From contig KN886940.1 in NCBI GenBank assembly GCA_000934455.1, forward strand, positions 80,893 through 114,976: 34,084 nt of DNA, in the 5' to 3' direction. Of this stretch, positions 11,220 to 20,238 are shown piece after piece. The notes beneath the pieces were generated by a model. That model saw only the letters and a list, made by a program, of their open reading frames with translations. It was not told the origin of the DNA and made no database searches. A program made the position numbers and the translations under genes. The number at the start of each line of letters is the position of its first letter. The stretch's first letter is position 1. The stretch is from Apostichopus parvimensis (Eukaryota; Echinodermata; Holothuroidea; Aspidochirotida; Stichopodidae).

Positions 11220-11747
11220 GTATAGTGTGTTGGATCTTAAGTTTACTTCTTTAGATTGGCACCTTTGTAGTATGTACTGGAATGGTCGAAGAGCTCAAGT
11301 TTTAAATATTGTTTAAAGATGAAACAATAAAGGTAGGAAGTAGGTTGAACCTGTAGCTTTCTTCATGAGCATCAACGTACACTAAAGGAGTAACAATCAC
11401 ATGAAAAGGCTGAAGAGAACCTTTAATTACAGCTAAAAAAGGTGTTGGTGTATCCGTATTGGTCACAAGAATGCAGATACATTCTGTCCAACTCCGTTTC
11501 AGAATGAGCAGATACCTTGCCCTTTGGTATGTGGTACTGCCTTTTGAATAATTGTTGGTAACTTGTATTTTATTTAATACACTATAAATAGCTTGTTAAG
11601 ACCAGTTCTCTTTCTTTTTTTTTTGGTATTTTTTTTTAAATGCATATATTTGTACAGTACATGACCAGTGCCTAAAACATCACATTGAATGTAACATAGT
11701 CAATTGCCATTTTATCAATTTCTTTATGCTTTGTATTTTCTTCCCAG

Positions 11748-11977
11748 GTCATGTCAGACACTGTGGCCAATGGATTAGAGATGATGAATAAAAACGAGTT
11801 TGGCTGAACAATATTATTTGTAAGATTTGTGAACACATTTTTTTGATTGCCTGAATAGCTAGAGTAGCCTGAATAGTAGAGGCTAGAGTAGCCTGAGTAG
11901 CTAGGTTGGAGCAAGGCATTCGCTCTAGGAACGACAATCTGAAGCCATACACTTCTGAAGATGACCCACGCTTCGAG
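11748..11977 (+). pseudogene. P-element-like transposase 1, exon c, interrupted by a short repeat
   Basis: After TTCTTCCCAG the frame reads VMSDTVANGLEMMNKNEFG and stops at 11805-11807. The family sequence resumes in LKPYTSEDDPRFE, ending at GTAGG (11978). Between them, 11850-11909 is a small tandem repeat of GCCTGAATAGCTAGAGTA-like units, full of stops in the forward frame. The repeat expansion and stop break the exon. The splice site after PRFE joins in phase to exon d. Confidence 0.72.
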
Positions 11978-12448
11978 GTAGGCCAACATTTTTTTGCTAT
12001 GATGTATTGTCTTGCTGCTAAAGATGTAGAGATATTTGACCAAAAAAAAGACCTACGTACTTTTTGCAGTAAAACCTTTACATTGTGTGGATATGTAGAT
12101 GCATTACACAAGGTGTGCATACCTGCATGTAATGCGTGTGCAACTAAGAGCATATTGTAACAATAACGACAGAATGTCTAAGGGAAAGCTTGAGGTTTTG
12201 ATACAGTAGAGTAAACAAGCTACACAGTACCAGGCTTTCTGTTATAAGAGAACTAACAAAGTACTTTGATTAGGAACATTTCCCATAATGACTTGGCATA
12301 TTTTTTTTAGCCAGCTACTTATGAGAGAAACTGCTTTTCTTTTCATCGGTTTATGTTGTTTTGTTTGACCACTGCATTGTACTTTTCATTACGAACTGCA
12401 ATCTGTCTCTCATATGACAATGATTTCTCATTTTTTTTTCTTTTTCAG

Positions 12449-12581
12449 TGGCTGCTTAAGGACTTCAATGGGTTTCTCACTGAGTGGGCAAATGGGGGTG
12501 AAACCATAGAGGGTCTTACAAAGAAAGAAAATGGTCAACTATGTATTAGCAGGCAAACCATTGCAGGAAGTTACATAACAG
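12449..12581 (+). pseudogene. P-element-like transposase 1, exon d
   Basis: Begins after a strong polypyrimidine tract (TTTTTTTTTCTTTTTCAG) and ends AACAG|GTACAG. Encodes WLLKDFNGFLTEWANGGETI, then GLTKKENGQLCISRQTIAGS. This corresponds to the 'WL..F..YL..WE.SV..R.GF....K..M.LS..T..GL..T' segment of P/THAP9 transposases. No stops. Its phase-1 end fits exon e. Confidence 0.8.
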
Positions 12582-13017
12582 GTACAGTTGGTTTAGCCCA
12601 ATTTCTAGTGGCCTTTCCGTCCAATTTTTAAACCTAATTTAAAAATTACCAGTTGATAATCATGTTAGCTGAATGATCGTCATAAATGCTGCAGTATAAA
12701 CAGCTAAAGAGTGTGTAGCTGGTGGGATGTCTCCCACATATCCCCATAAATTGATAGACAGGCATATAATGTTTCCATGTAGGCTTGTATTTCTATTGGA
12801 ATTGTTGACACCATGTAATATGCAAAATGTCTACTAATATTTAAGTGGATGAATTGCAAGAGTGTAGAGTCTCTTGTCAAATAAACGTGGAACCTTACGT
12901 TTTTTAAAGTGTAGATGACCTCTGCTGAAACAGTGCAATTGGTTATTTCTGGCTTTGCATGTTATAAATACTACAACGTCCTTTCTTCGTACTCTTCTTC
13001 GTTTTATTCTCCTACAG

Positions 13018-13338
13018 TTCATTCTTTAACTGAAATTACCAGGAAACTTCTCAGACTGGAGGGGGTCTAGTATGTTCTTAGTGACAAGCTCAACCAGGAC
13101 CCTATTGAGGAGTTCTTTGGTAAGCAGCGGGGGGCAGGGGGGCACCGTGACAACCCAACCCTGGAGCAGTTTGGCCATGCATATGTTAGAAACATAGCAG
13201 CTGGCAGTCTTGTTCGTGGTCCTGCTCGAGGGAATGTAAGGAGCCGAGATGCACCCCTTACAACAGCGAGTGAAGAGCCCTTGCCAAAGAGAAAGAAATC
13301 TCGCCAGTTTGGGTTTTCGAAAGAAGCTCCTCTGTGAG
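13018..13338 (+). pseudogene. P-element-like transposase 1, terminal exon e
   Basis: Starts after CTCCTACAG in phase 1 and reads VHSLTEITRKLLRLEGV, a TAG stop (13068-13070), then YVLSDKLNQDPIEEFFGKQR and GAGGHRDNPTLEQFGHAYVR. It ends with a basic PKRKK stretch and TGA at 13336-13338. The LNQDP(I/L)E.(F/Y)FG.QR..GG..DNP motif is diagnostic for P-type transposases and carries the late conserved acidic positions. PKRKK could be a nuclear localisation signal. The TAG replaces one codon just before YVLS; otherwise the exon is open. Confidence 0.87.
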
Positions 13339-14185
13339 AAAGTTCGTTGAACCCTGGACGTCCAAACCCCTCTTTAGATTTTATGCTTAAGTCTTTCATT
13401 AAGAGAATGTAAGTGTTTTTATGGTACAGAAAACAAATCATACATTTAAGACAATAGCTTGTATATGTAAATAATGGTAGGTAGTTCATAATTAGGTAGC
13501 CAGTTAACTTCAAGAAATAATAGTTCTCATGAAAAGAAACACTGCCTTGTAGCTCTGTGTATTGTTGGCCCAGAAAAATAAGCAGCATTCGTAACTCTTT
13601 TATTGCTATTTCCATAGTTTGTTGGTGAGACTGAATGGTTTAATAATAATAAAAGAGACTTATTCAATGTTGATGCAATGTAAATAATCTACATGAAGTA
13701 TCTCCCATTAATAGGGACTTCTAGATCATGTTTGCACCAGTTCAGGCATTATGATAATAACTTTCCCTCAACCATCTGTGTAAATGTTTGAATTGTGGTT
13801 GATATTCTGTATAATCAGTTTTCAAATTGCCCCCGCCCCTTTTTGAAATATGGGAGGCACATCTAAAATTAAGTGTGGATGGATATATAACACTACCGAT
13901 TTTTTGGGGCATTTCAGTTATATCCAGATTAGAGGGTACATATCGTCTATGTTGAGAAGGACTTCATGTATATAAATAGTAATTTTAATGACTTGTGATT
14001 GTTCACTAGTTTCTAATCAAAACATTGATCTACTTACTATGAGCAACTCATGGTTATTTGCCAGAAATTATAGAATCCATTTTAAATTCAGTATTTGAGG
14101 AAAAAATCAACTGTAACATTACCCACAATGAAAACTTTTTGCTGTTGGACAATAATGTTAAAAGATTATTGGCTTGCTGAGAGTG
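13339..14185. other. Non-coding region behind transposase 1
   Basis: AT-rich, no gene recognised. The minus-strand open frame at 13067-13615 is mostly the antisense of exon e. Confidence 0.45.
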
Positions 14186-14675
14186 CTGGATGTATAAATT
14201 ATGTGTGCACATCTGCAGATATATTTTAGGCAGATGTGTGTTGTTTTTGTTCAAATTTTTATTTTAATTTAAGGGAGGGGGTGGTGGGAGTGGAAGCAGG
14301 TTAACTACCATTTTGTAGTACTGTGGCTGGGTGTTATCTGTAAGAGTTGACAAAGAGAAAAATCGAACTTTTGTTGTGAAATGTTTACTGGAAGGTTTGT
14401 TGATTGGTATTCATTTTGTTAAGGGGAAATTACTTAATGTACATGATGGATGTATAAATGTATGCATAAATGGTGGATGTATAAATTATGTGTGCACATA
14501 TGCAGAGACACTTTAGCCAGATGTGTGTTGGTTTTATTACAATTTTTATTCTTATTTAAGGGGGGGGGGGTGGTGGGTCTGTAGGCAGGGTAACTTCTAC
14601 TTTGCAGTACTGTGACTGGGTGTTATCATTCATAAGAGATTAAAAGTTGACAAAGAGAAAAATCCAACTTTTGGG
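14186..14675. repeat. Tandem duplication, unit about 288 bp
   Basis: TGGATGTATAAATTATGTGT occurs at 14186 and 14474. The two copies continue in parallel through GCAGATGTGTGTT/CCAGATGTGTGTT, a G-rich stretch (AGGGAGGGGGTGGTGGG; G11 at 14560-14570 in copy 2), GTACTGTG(G/A)CTGGGTGTTATC and GTTGACAAAGAGAAAAATC. The copies differ by small indels. Sequence between them contains extra short GATGTATAAAT repeats. Confidence 0.8.
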
Positions 14676-14941
14676 GAAGGTGGAGTAAAATCAAGCAAAC
14701 ATTATTGACATAAACACTGAGTATAAAGTTTTGTTTCGTTTGTAGAAAGAATAATTAAACCATGCCCTGTTGAAACAAGCCCCCCCCCCCCCACCATCAT
14801 ATAACATCTAGAGGAAAAGTAATTTTGAAAGTTCTTTACGCAGACTTCTTTCTCCCTTTTTGGATAATTCACGTTCTTTCTGTTTTCCTAATCACAATAA
14901 AAACTTTCACGAAAGCCTCGCAACGCATTTTCAAAAAGGAC
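14676..14941. other. Non-coding spacer with a C13 run
   Basis: Contains a 13-base C run at 14780-14792 and no gene. It probably includes the 3' untranslated region of the minus-strand PHD gene, but I see no clear AATAAA on that strand. Confidence 0.4.
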
Positions 14942-15825
14942 TTAACCACCTGAAAGTGGTCCTGAAATCTGCTCCCACTTTTCTGTGACCTCTCCACTTT
15001 CACAAATGTTATTCAGCAGTGCCGTCTGTAAGCTAAGATGCTGAAAAGGGGCAATGTTTTCCTGTCGTAAACTTGCCCTGACAATCAACTCCATTGCTTT
15101 GAAAAAATGGTAAACCCCATCTTTCACAACAAAGAGGCCGCCTCTGTTCTGTTTTTCCAGCCAGACTTTTGTATATGCCACAAATGTTGGTGCATCCTCC
15201 ACACTAGTTTCTCCCCATGACACGAGTACTTTTACAAATGCAGCTGCAGTCTCATTGTTTCTGACACACTTATACCGCTTAAGCAATTTGGCTGGAATGT
15301 ATCCAGAACAGTAGCGGAGAGCTTGCTCTTCATTTTCATAAATTTTTACATCCTTTGATGGCTGCACCTGTGCTGGCATATCTTTGTCCATCATTTCGTG
15401 CATAAGTTGGTTGAAGATTTGCTCGAGCAAATATTGAAAAAAAAACACCTCTTCATGTCCACGATCGATGTTCAAGTCATCAAGTAATGCCTTCCGCAAA
15501 GTGGGCAATTTATGTTTTACACGTAGAGACTGAAACTCTTGCCACATTTGTCCTTTGCATTCCTCAGTCCACGCTTGTCCTCTTACAACCGATGCCAACT
15601 TTTTCCATAGTTTTGCTGCCAATTTTTTAAAGAAAGCAATAGCTTCAGAACTTTCAATAGAGTCCTGTACACAGGATGCGAGGTGCTTCAGTTTAGCTAC
15701 CAGGGGAGTCTGCATTTCAAACAAGGGTGAAGTGAAAACCAAGTCAACTGCTGTTTTACCATAGTGTTCAGCTCTAGATGCTGCATCATCTTTTCCATAC
15801 CTTCTTTTTGGCTACTTCATCCCAC
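14942..15825 (-). CDS. PHD-finger transposon-type protein, exon 2 (in-frame TAG near its start)
   Basis: Exon begins after a TTTCTTTCTTCTGCTGCAG acceptor (minus strand) and runs to a stop at 14942-14944. After GGMK and a TAG (15812-15814) it reads PKRRYGKDDAASRAEHYGKT and AVDLVFTSPLFEMQTPL, then about 250 uninterrupted codons. Recognisable blocks are EEQALRYCSGYIPAKLLKRY, WLEKQNRGGLFVVKDGVYHF and FKAMELIVRASL. The 'ALRY..GY...KL' and 'W....NRGGL...D..Y.FF' blocks occur in multi-copy invertebrate proteins that I take to be transposon-derived; I cannot name a catalytic function. Without the TAG the whole gene would be open, so it is young or near-intact. The function is unknown. Confidence 0.72.
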
Positions 15826-16270
15826 CTGCAGCAGAAGAAAGAAACTTGGAACATTTTATATATGTTGAGCGACCAGTAAAGTAAGCATACAGGACTACTT
15901 CCATTTGGGGTACTGAGGTATTTTGCTTAAAATTTTAGTGACTTTGTAAACAAGCCTGCAGGAGATAGGATGTATATTCTGACTGAATGGAGGTGGGGGA
16001 GGGGCAGCTCCATGCCTTATACTTATATGCCCACACCAACAGAGAACAATAGATAAGCATTTTACAACCAAATTCCTCTGTACTGAACCCTAATAATAAC
16101 ATCCATGTATGTAAGCAGTGCTTAAACCAGCTGTGTGGACACCTTTATACTAGCCTAGGCCTAGCACGGAAACTTTTTGAAAAACAAAATGGTCTACATT
16201 TGGTTTGAAAGATGATACTGCGTCGGAGAATGACTTCTGAGTTCGTTACCGAACGAAAATCATAACGAAC
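15826..16270 (-). other. Intron of the PHD-finger gene
   Basis: On the minus strand it runs from GTTCGT (starting at 16270) to CTGCTGCAG (ending at 15826). The phase agrees: exon 1 ends after one base of a codon, exon 2 supplies two. Length 445 bases. No coding sequence inside. Confidence 0.65.
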
Positions 16271-16595
16271 CTGCAACTTGTTGATTTGTTGTAAGCGAAA
16301 CATTGGTCTGTGATTGTGAAGAAAGTCGTATGCAGCTCTCGCAAAACCAGTCCCCACGTACATGCATGAGTTTCACGCAGTTCCTGTGAAAGTATTTGAT
16401 GGTGCACGTTGGTTCACAGCAAATTATTATGTCTTCTAGAGAAGGCAGTCTGCAAACACATACACTACTACTTTCCTGGTTTTTTTCTAAACCTATGACG
16501 TCCTCAACTGCCACCAAAAAATCTTCGAAATCGCTTAAGTCATCTTCAAAATTATCAATTCCTACTACGCTCTCGCTACTTTTCTTTGACGCCAT
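16271..16595 (-). CDS. PHD-finger transposon-type protein, exon 1
   Basis: ATG at 16595-16593, reading MASKKSSESVVGIDNFEDDL. An acidic segment (residues 13-40) precedes a PHD-type zinc finger at residues 46-88: C46, C48, C60, C64, H70, C73, W83, C85 and C88 give the C4HC3 pattern with the Trp two residues before the seventh ligand. PHD fingers read histone H3 tails; in transposon proteins they could guide integration to chromatin. The exon ends QQVAG at a phase-1 donor. No stops. The joining to exon 2 is inferred from phase and strand, not from transcripts. Confidence 0.75.
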
Positions 16596-17160
16596 TGTTG
16601 TGTTCGATCTTGTACGCCGTGGACTATTACGTAACAGGCAACCGGAAACTCACGAAGGCATTCCGAAGAGTTCCGATGACCATATATGGTGAAAGAGGAC
16701 CTGCTGATTCGTTGACAGATTTTACGACCAACCCTAGCGAATATGTTTGTGTGACCTTGTTCCAGCAAACCTCATTTCAAAGGCGGCATCTGCGAGCTCT
16801 CTCCAGTTAGAGTAGCAGCTCCCTGCCTATACCAAGTCTTAGCTTAGTGTAAGTAGATTGATTGTAATGGTAGAATATTTTAGTTTAAATAGGTAGACTA
16901 GGGCCTAATGCTGTTTATATATATATTTTTAGAGTATCCGGGGGTTAATTTAATGCTACCAACTGACGTAGTTAATGCAAGCCTAGCCTAATTTCGGCCA
17001 CATGGTTAACAATGCATTGTACAAAATCTGCAGTGGCTAGTGATATGCAACGAATGTTGGGATAATTGTATCCTACTCACGGGCCCGATCTGGACGCCAT
17101 GACAATATTGGTGCTGTTACTGTTAAGCCGGCTAGTTTCGGTACAGAAGGCTTCGCTGTA
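16596..17160. other. Spacer upstream of the PHD gene
   Basis: No gene recognised. It would include the PHD gene's promoter. No distinct TATA box at a usual distance before 16595 was identified. Confidence 0.35.
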
Positions 17161-17754
17161 GATCGTATCGTCGTGCTATTTTAGGTGCAAAGAAAACGGG
17201 CACGGACCAAAGGTCAACAGAACCAAAAACAATCCCAGTCTTTAAAAACAACCACCAAAAACCTAACTGACACCCACAAACATAAATCTCTCACTAACGT
17301 AGCGTGTAACGTGACGTGAAAAGGACACGGACCCAAAGGCCAACAGAAGCAAAACCCCAAAAACACTACAAACCGGCCCCAAAAAGCCAACTCAAACCAC
17401 AAACAATAAAACCCAGCTCATATTATGTAACGACCACACAACCCCCACACCTAACTAAGTCACTCCAAATTTCATCCGGGGAGCGCCGTCCCGATAGTAG
17501 ACGACAGGCCTTTTGGGGGTACCCCTCATCCCATTCACATTAAGGGTGACGAGGGATAAGGTGTCCGGTGTCATTGCCTTCGATGTTTTCCTAAGACGAC
17601 GGGTCTTTTCAGGCACATAGCCGTGTTCTCCCTTTTCCTTCGAGCGAGCAGAGTTCTTAGCTCCTCGTGAACCTTGATCGAGTGGACCTCCCTTTCAGGA
17701 ACAGGTACACTAGCGACCATCGTGTCCGGTATCATGATCGTATCGCCGTACTAT
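17161..17754 (-). mobile_element. Short non-LTR retrotransposon copy with 19-bp target duplication
   Basis: GATCGTATCGYCGTRCTAT occurs at 17161-17179 and 17736-17754 (17 of 19 identical) and brackets a 556-bp element read on the minus strand. The element has a 5' coding stub (see next entry) followed by a 3' region nearly identical in order to 30863-31215. It ends in GGTCCGTGCCCGTTTTCTTT then GCACCTAAA. A variable-length target duplication and a truncated 5' end are typical of target-primed reverse transcription. Confidence 0.82.
17455..17735 (-). pseudogene. ORF2 endonuclease start of the short retrotransposon copy
   Basis: One open frame on the minus strand reads VASVPVPEREVHSIKVHEEL, later TPDTLSLVTLNVNGMRG and PKRPVVYYRDGAPRMKFGVT, then TAG at 17455-17457. 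TLNVNGMRG...KR is the N-terminus of an APE-type endonuclease (first metal-binding Asn) as found at the start of LINE ORF2. Only about 20 further codons follow before the sequence passes into the 3' untranslated region. Nearly all of ORF2, including reverse transcriptase, is therefore missing. Confidence 0.65.
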
Positions 17755-17949
17755 CAGGGACTTATTATAGAACAACTCCCTGGTACTATCATGTGCAATG
17801 TGATGTCGCAAACCCAGTAACTTTGAACTGCATTTAGATTCTGAGCAAACATGTGCATTTTATGAATGGCCAGTGTAATGAACAAGCTGGTTACTGAAGT
17901 TACTGAACAACTTAACAAACATCTTAGTCGGTACTTACAGAGCTCCGTA

Positions 17950-18230
17950 CTTTGTACAGCATATATATATATTTTCCGTACACACAATAAAAATATCTTT
18001 TTGCACAGAATAAAGTTTTTCCTATAGAATATATATATTCTTCTGTCAGAGAATATATATATTAAAGAATATATTTTTCTGCTACTGAATATATATTTTT
18101 GGCAGGATATTTACTGTAAAACATATATATTTTTGCACCGAATACTTTTTGTTATAAACAAAATATTTTCTGTACTAATGGGGAATATATAAATATATAC
18201 TTTCAGGGAATAAATATAATATTCCACCAA
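17950..18230. repeat. Degenerate AT-rich array of (A/G)GAATATATAT units
   Basis: Units such as GAATATATATATTCTTCTGT, GAATATATATATTAAA, GAATATATTTTTCTGCTACT and GAATATATATTTTTGGCA follow one another with irregular spacing of about 20-35 bases. The cores are self-complementary. No coding sequence. Confidence 0.7.
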
Positions 18231-18312
18231 AGCAACAATTTTTCTTTCAATTGCCACAAGTCCTTGTCATATATACTTATATATTCTTTAGTTCACAGGG
18301 AAAAGACTGGTA

Positions 18313-18650
18313 GTGAGACTTATGAGGTGTGAGATTGTTAATGGTGGCAAACTTTTAGAAGCAGCAAGACAAAAGAAACATGTCGACCTCTTGCAACAGA
18401 GAGAAGGGGAGGATCTGCTGGCCCGTGAACTAAAATATCATTGGGAGTGTTTTCGAGACTTCACAAGGTTGATTAGTAAAAAAAGTCAGGTTCTCAAAAA
18501 CAATCCATAGGCGACTTGTTGAGGGAACGGAAATATGGACTCTTGCAAGACTCAATCGCGTATTTATTCGTACCATTAAGGAAGTTAAAGACGTTGATGC
18601 TCCATACAGGACGTGCAACTTGAAGAAAACTCTTTAAAAGCATTCCCCCC
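18313..18650 (+). pseudogene. Transposon protein fragment with YHxxCxxxF motif
   Basis: Open frame MRLMRCEIVNGGKLLEAARQ, then LLQQREGEDLLARELKYHWE and CFRDFTR. The 'L...L....DL.A.E..YH..C...(F/Y)T' pattern recurs in multi-copy proteins of invertebrate genomes and may form a zinc-binding unit with upstream cysteines that are missing here. After a frameshift near 18500, IHRRLVEGTEIWTLA and KEVKDVDAPYRTCNLKKTL continue to about 18640. It lies directly before the helicase relic and may be part of the same element. No function can be assigned. Confidence 0.5.
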
Positions 18651-18658
18651 AACTAGCA

Positions 18659-18708
18659 CTTTTTAAGAAAACATCCCCCAAGAAAGAACCTGAACTACCT
18701 AACGACTG
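18659..18708 (-). repeat. Short relative of the U2-headed insertion (3' part)
   Basis: CTTTTTAAGAAAA...AAGAAAGAACCTG...AACTACC(T)AACGACTG aligns with 19080-19142, apart from a 13-base gap and a few substitutions, in the same orientation. It lacks the U2 part, as expected for a 5'-truncated copy of the same family. The alternative is that this stretch is native coding sequence of the transposon and the insertion carries a copy of it. Confidence 0.6.
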
Positions 18709-18799
18709 AAAAAGATAAACAGCAGATAATAACCCCTTCCAATAAATCACCTGAATTGTATGGTATTGGACAAGACATTGGGATTGCAGTCAATAGTGC

Positions 18800-19417
18800 A
18801 AACATAGAAGAATTACACGTTTCTTACTGGCGGAGCTGGTGTAGGAAAATCTCAAGTATTGAAAGCTCTATACACTTCACTTTTGAAATACTATTCTAGC
18901 TAGCCTGGAAATGATACACACATTCTTCTAATGGCACCAACAGGCAAAGCAGTACCATTCACACTGCTCTACTCGTTCCAGCTATCCAAGGATTCAATTA
19001 CAAGGCATTAACATCAGACAAGCTGAACTCACTTCAAGTTAAGTTTAGACATTTCAAAATCATATTTATTGATGAGATACTTTTTAAGAAAAAGTCACCC
19101 AGGAAAGAACCTGGGCACGAAAACCAAACTACCAAACGACTGATCCGCTCTCAGCCCCAGTCCCCTTGCATCGGGACTGTGACTTTGTGATCATCGTCGG
19201 GTGTGCATCACCATTCCCCTCGAAAGGGAACAGATACTACACATGATCTTAGCCAAAAGGCCGAGATATCTATGGTTGGTTGGAATCCAGCAAATAATGG
19301 GTAGTAACAAAACATTTGGACGCGTAAGCATTTTTGCTGTTGGTGATCTTTTTCAACTGAAGCCAGTATTTCATGGCTGGATAGTTAATGATCTAACTCA
19401 TGATTATGTGATTATTT
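18800..19417 (+). pseudogene. PIF1-like helicase relic, second copy (Walker A to GDLFQLKPVF)
   Basis: In pieces of different frames: FLTGGAGVGKSQVLKALYTS (Walker A, about 18822-18880), LMAPTGKA (about 18930), ALTSDKLNSLQVKFRHFKII then FIDEI (Walker B, to 19079), interrupted by an insertion, then SMVG (19269-19280) and, after a frameshift, IMGSNKTFGRVSIFAVGDLF followed by QLKPVFHGWIVND. This is the N-terminal half of the same helicase type as at 1-1230. Several frameshifts, one stop and the insertion make it inactive. The C-terminal half is missing. Confidence 0.85.
19074..19268 (-). mobile_element. U2-snRNA-headed retroposed insertion (SINE-like), TSD GAGATA
   Basis: GAGATA at 19074-19079 and 19263-19268 flanks about 183 bases. 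Removing the insert restores FIDEI-SMVG of the helicase Walker B. Read on the minus strand, the first about 40 bases (19268-19228) match the 5' end of U2 snRNA from TCTCGGCC onward (TCTCGGCCTTTTGGCTAAGA, then TCATGTGTAGTATCTGTTC), including the GTAGTA branch-site-pairing segment. The rest is not U2: it forms three potential hairpins (TTCCC/GGGAA; CAGTCCC/GGGACTG; CCCAGG/CCTGGG) and ends in CTTTTTCTTAAAAAG. There is no poly(A) tail. Confidence 0.82.
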
Positions 19418-19847
19418 AATGGTTATTGCAGGTAATTTGCATCACAATATTGGTGGAATAACTGCTGAACGAAGGTTGCAAATTCATAACCAAGAGCATC
19501 AGCAGACATGTCAGAGATTTGTGTGGGAGGGGAGTGGAATCTCTTTTTATGTAAACCTAAAATTACATAATGTCCGACGTTTGTGGACGCAGTTGAAACG
19601 TTGACACTGTGTATAGTTAAAGGTGATTAAATGCAAAAGATGCTATCATTAGAAACTTAATATAGACATAACTGTAGTTATTGTTGGTGCTCATTGAGTG
19701 TTTAATGAGGTCAATCTTCAAATTCTGTAACCCCGCATTTTGGTATGAAGCTATAATTTCACTTCAAAATAGGCAAAACTACAAACTTGATTAAGATTGA
19801 GTGATTGAAAATCTTTACGTTTCAATTATTCGCTATTCTTTACACAG
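19418..19847. other. Spacer between helicase relic and OB-fold gene B
   Basis: AT-rich, no recognised coding sequence, ends in a CTATTCTTTACACAG acceptor at 19847. Confidence 0.45.
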
Positions 19848-20238
19848 ATGATCACCGTAGCGAAAATCAAGGAAATGAGAGGGAAGTCTCAACCTTTCGA
19901 ACTGCCACTGAAGTATGTTGTGCCTTCTATGTTGCCGCCAACAACCTACACCAAGGATGGTGTTGAAAAAAAAAAAGCAAAACTTTGTACTGTGTGACAG
20001 TACAGGTTTTATTAAAGCAGCATCATTTGACGTGACAAAAACAGAAAACATCAAAGATTACGCTACTTTTATCCTGAAGACTAAAATCTACCGGGCACCA
20101 ACCATGGCTCTGGACGACGCTGTCTTGCGAGAGGCAGTAACTTACCTGAGGCCTCCTACTCCACCACCCCCAGATATCCAAACAGTGAAAAAATCACGAA
20201 TTAAATCAATGCAATCAATCACAGGAAAAGTTATTAGA
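19848..20238 (+). pseudogene. OB-fold (RPA-like) protein B, exon 1
   Basis: Begins with ATG right after an ACAG acceptor, as in gene A, and ends at GTAAGT (20239). Reads MITVAKIKEMRGKSQPFELP, later FVLCDSTGFIKAASFD (compare DPTGAIKAICYE in gene A), a PPTPPPP linker, and SITGKVIR, the first strand of OB-fold 2. An A11 run at about 19966-19976 shifts the frame by one base between the two halves; this could be a real mutation or a homopolymer sequencing error. Likely single-stranded DNA binding, like RPA1-type OB-folds. Confidence 0.68.

Noticed and set aside
13067..13615. 182-codon minus-strand open frame.
   Set aside because: Its second half is the antisense of a conserved P-type transposase exon; no independent motif.
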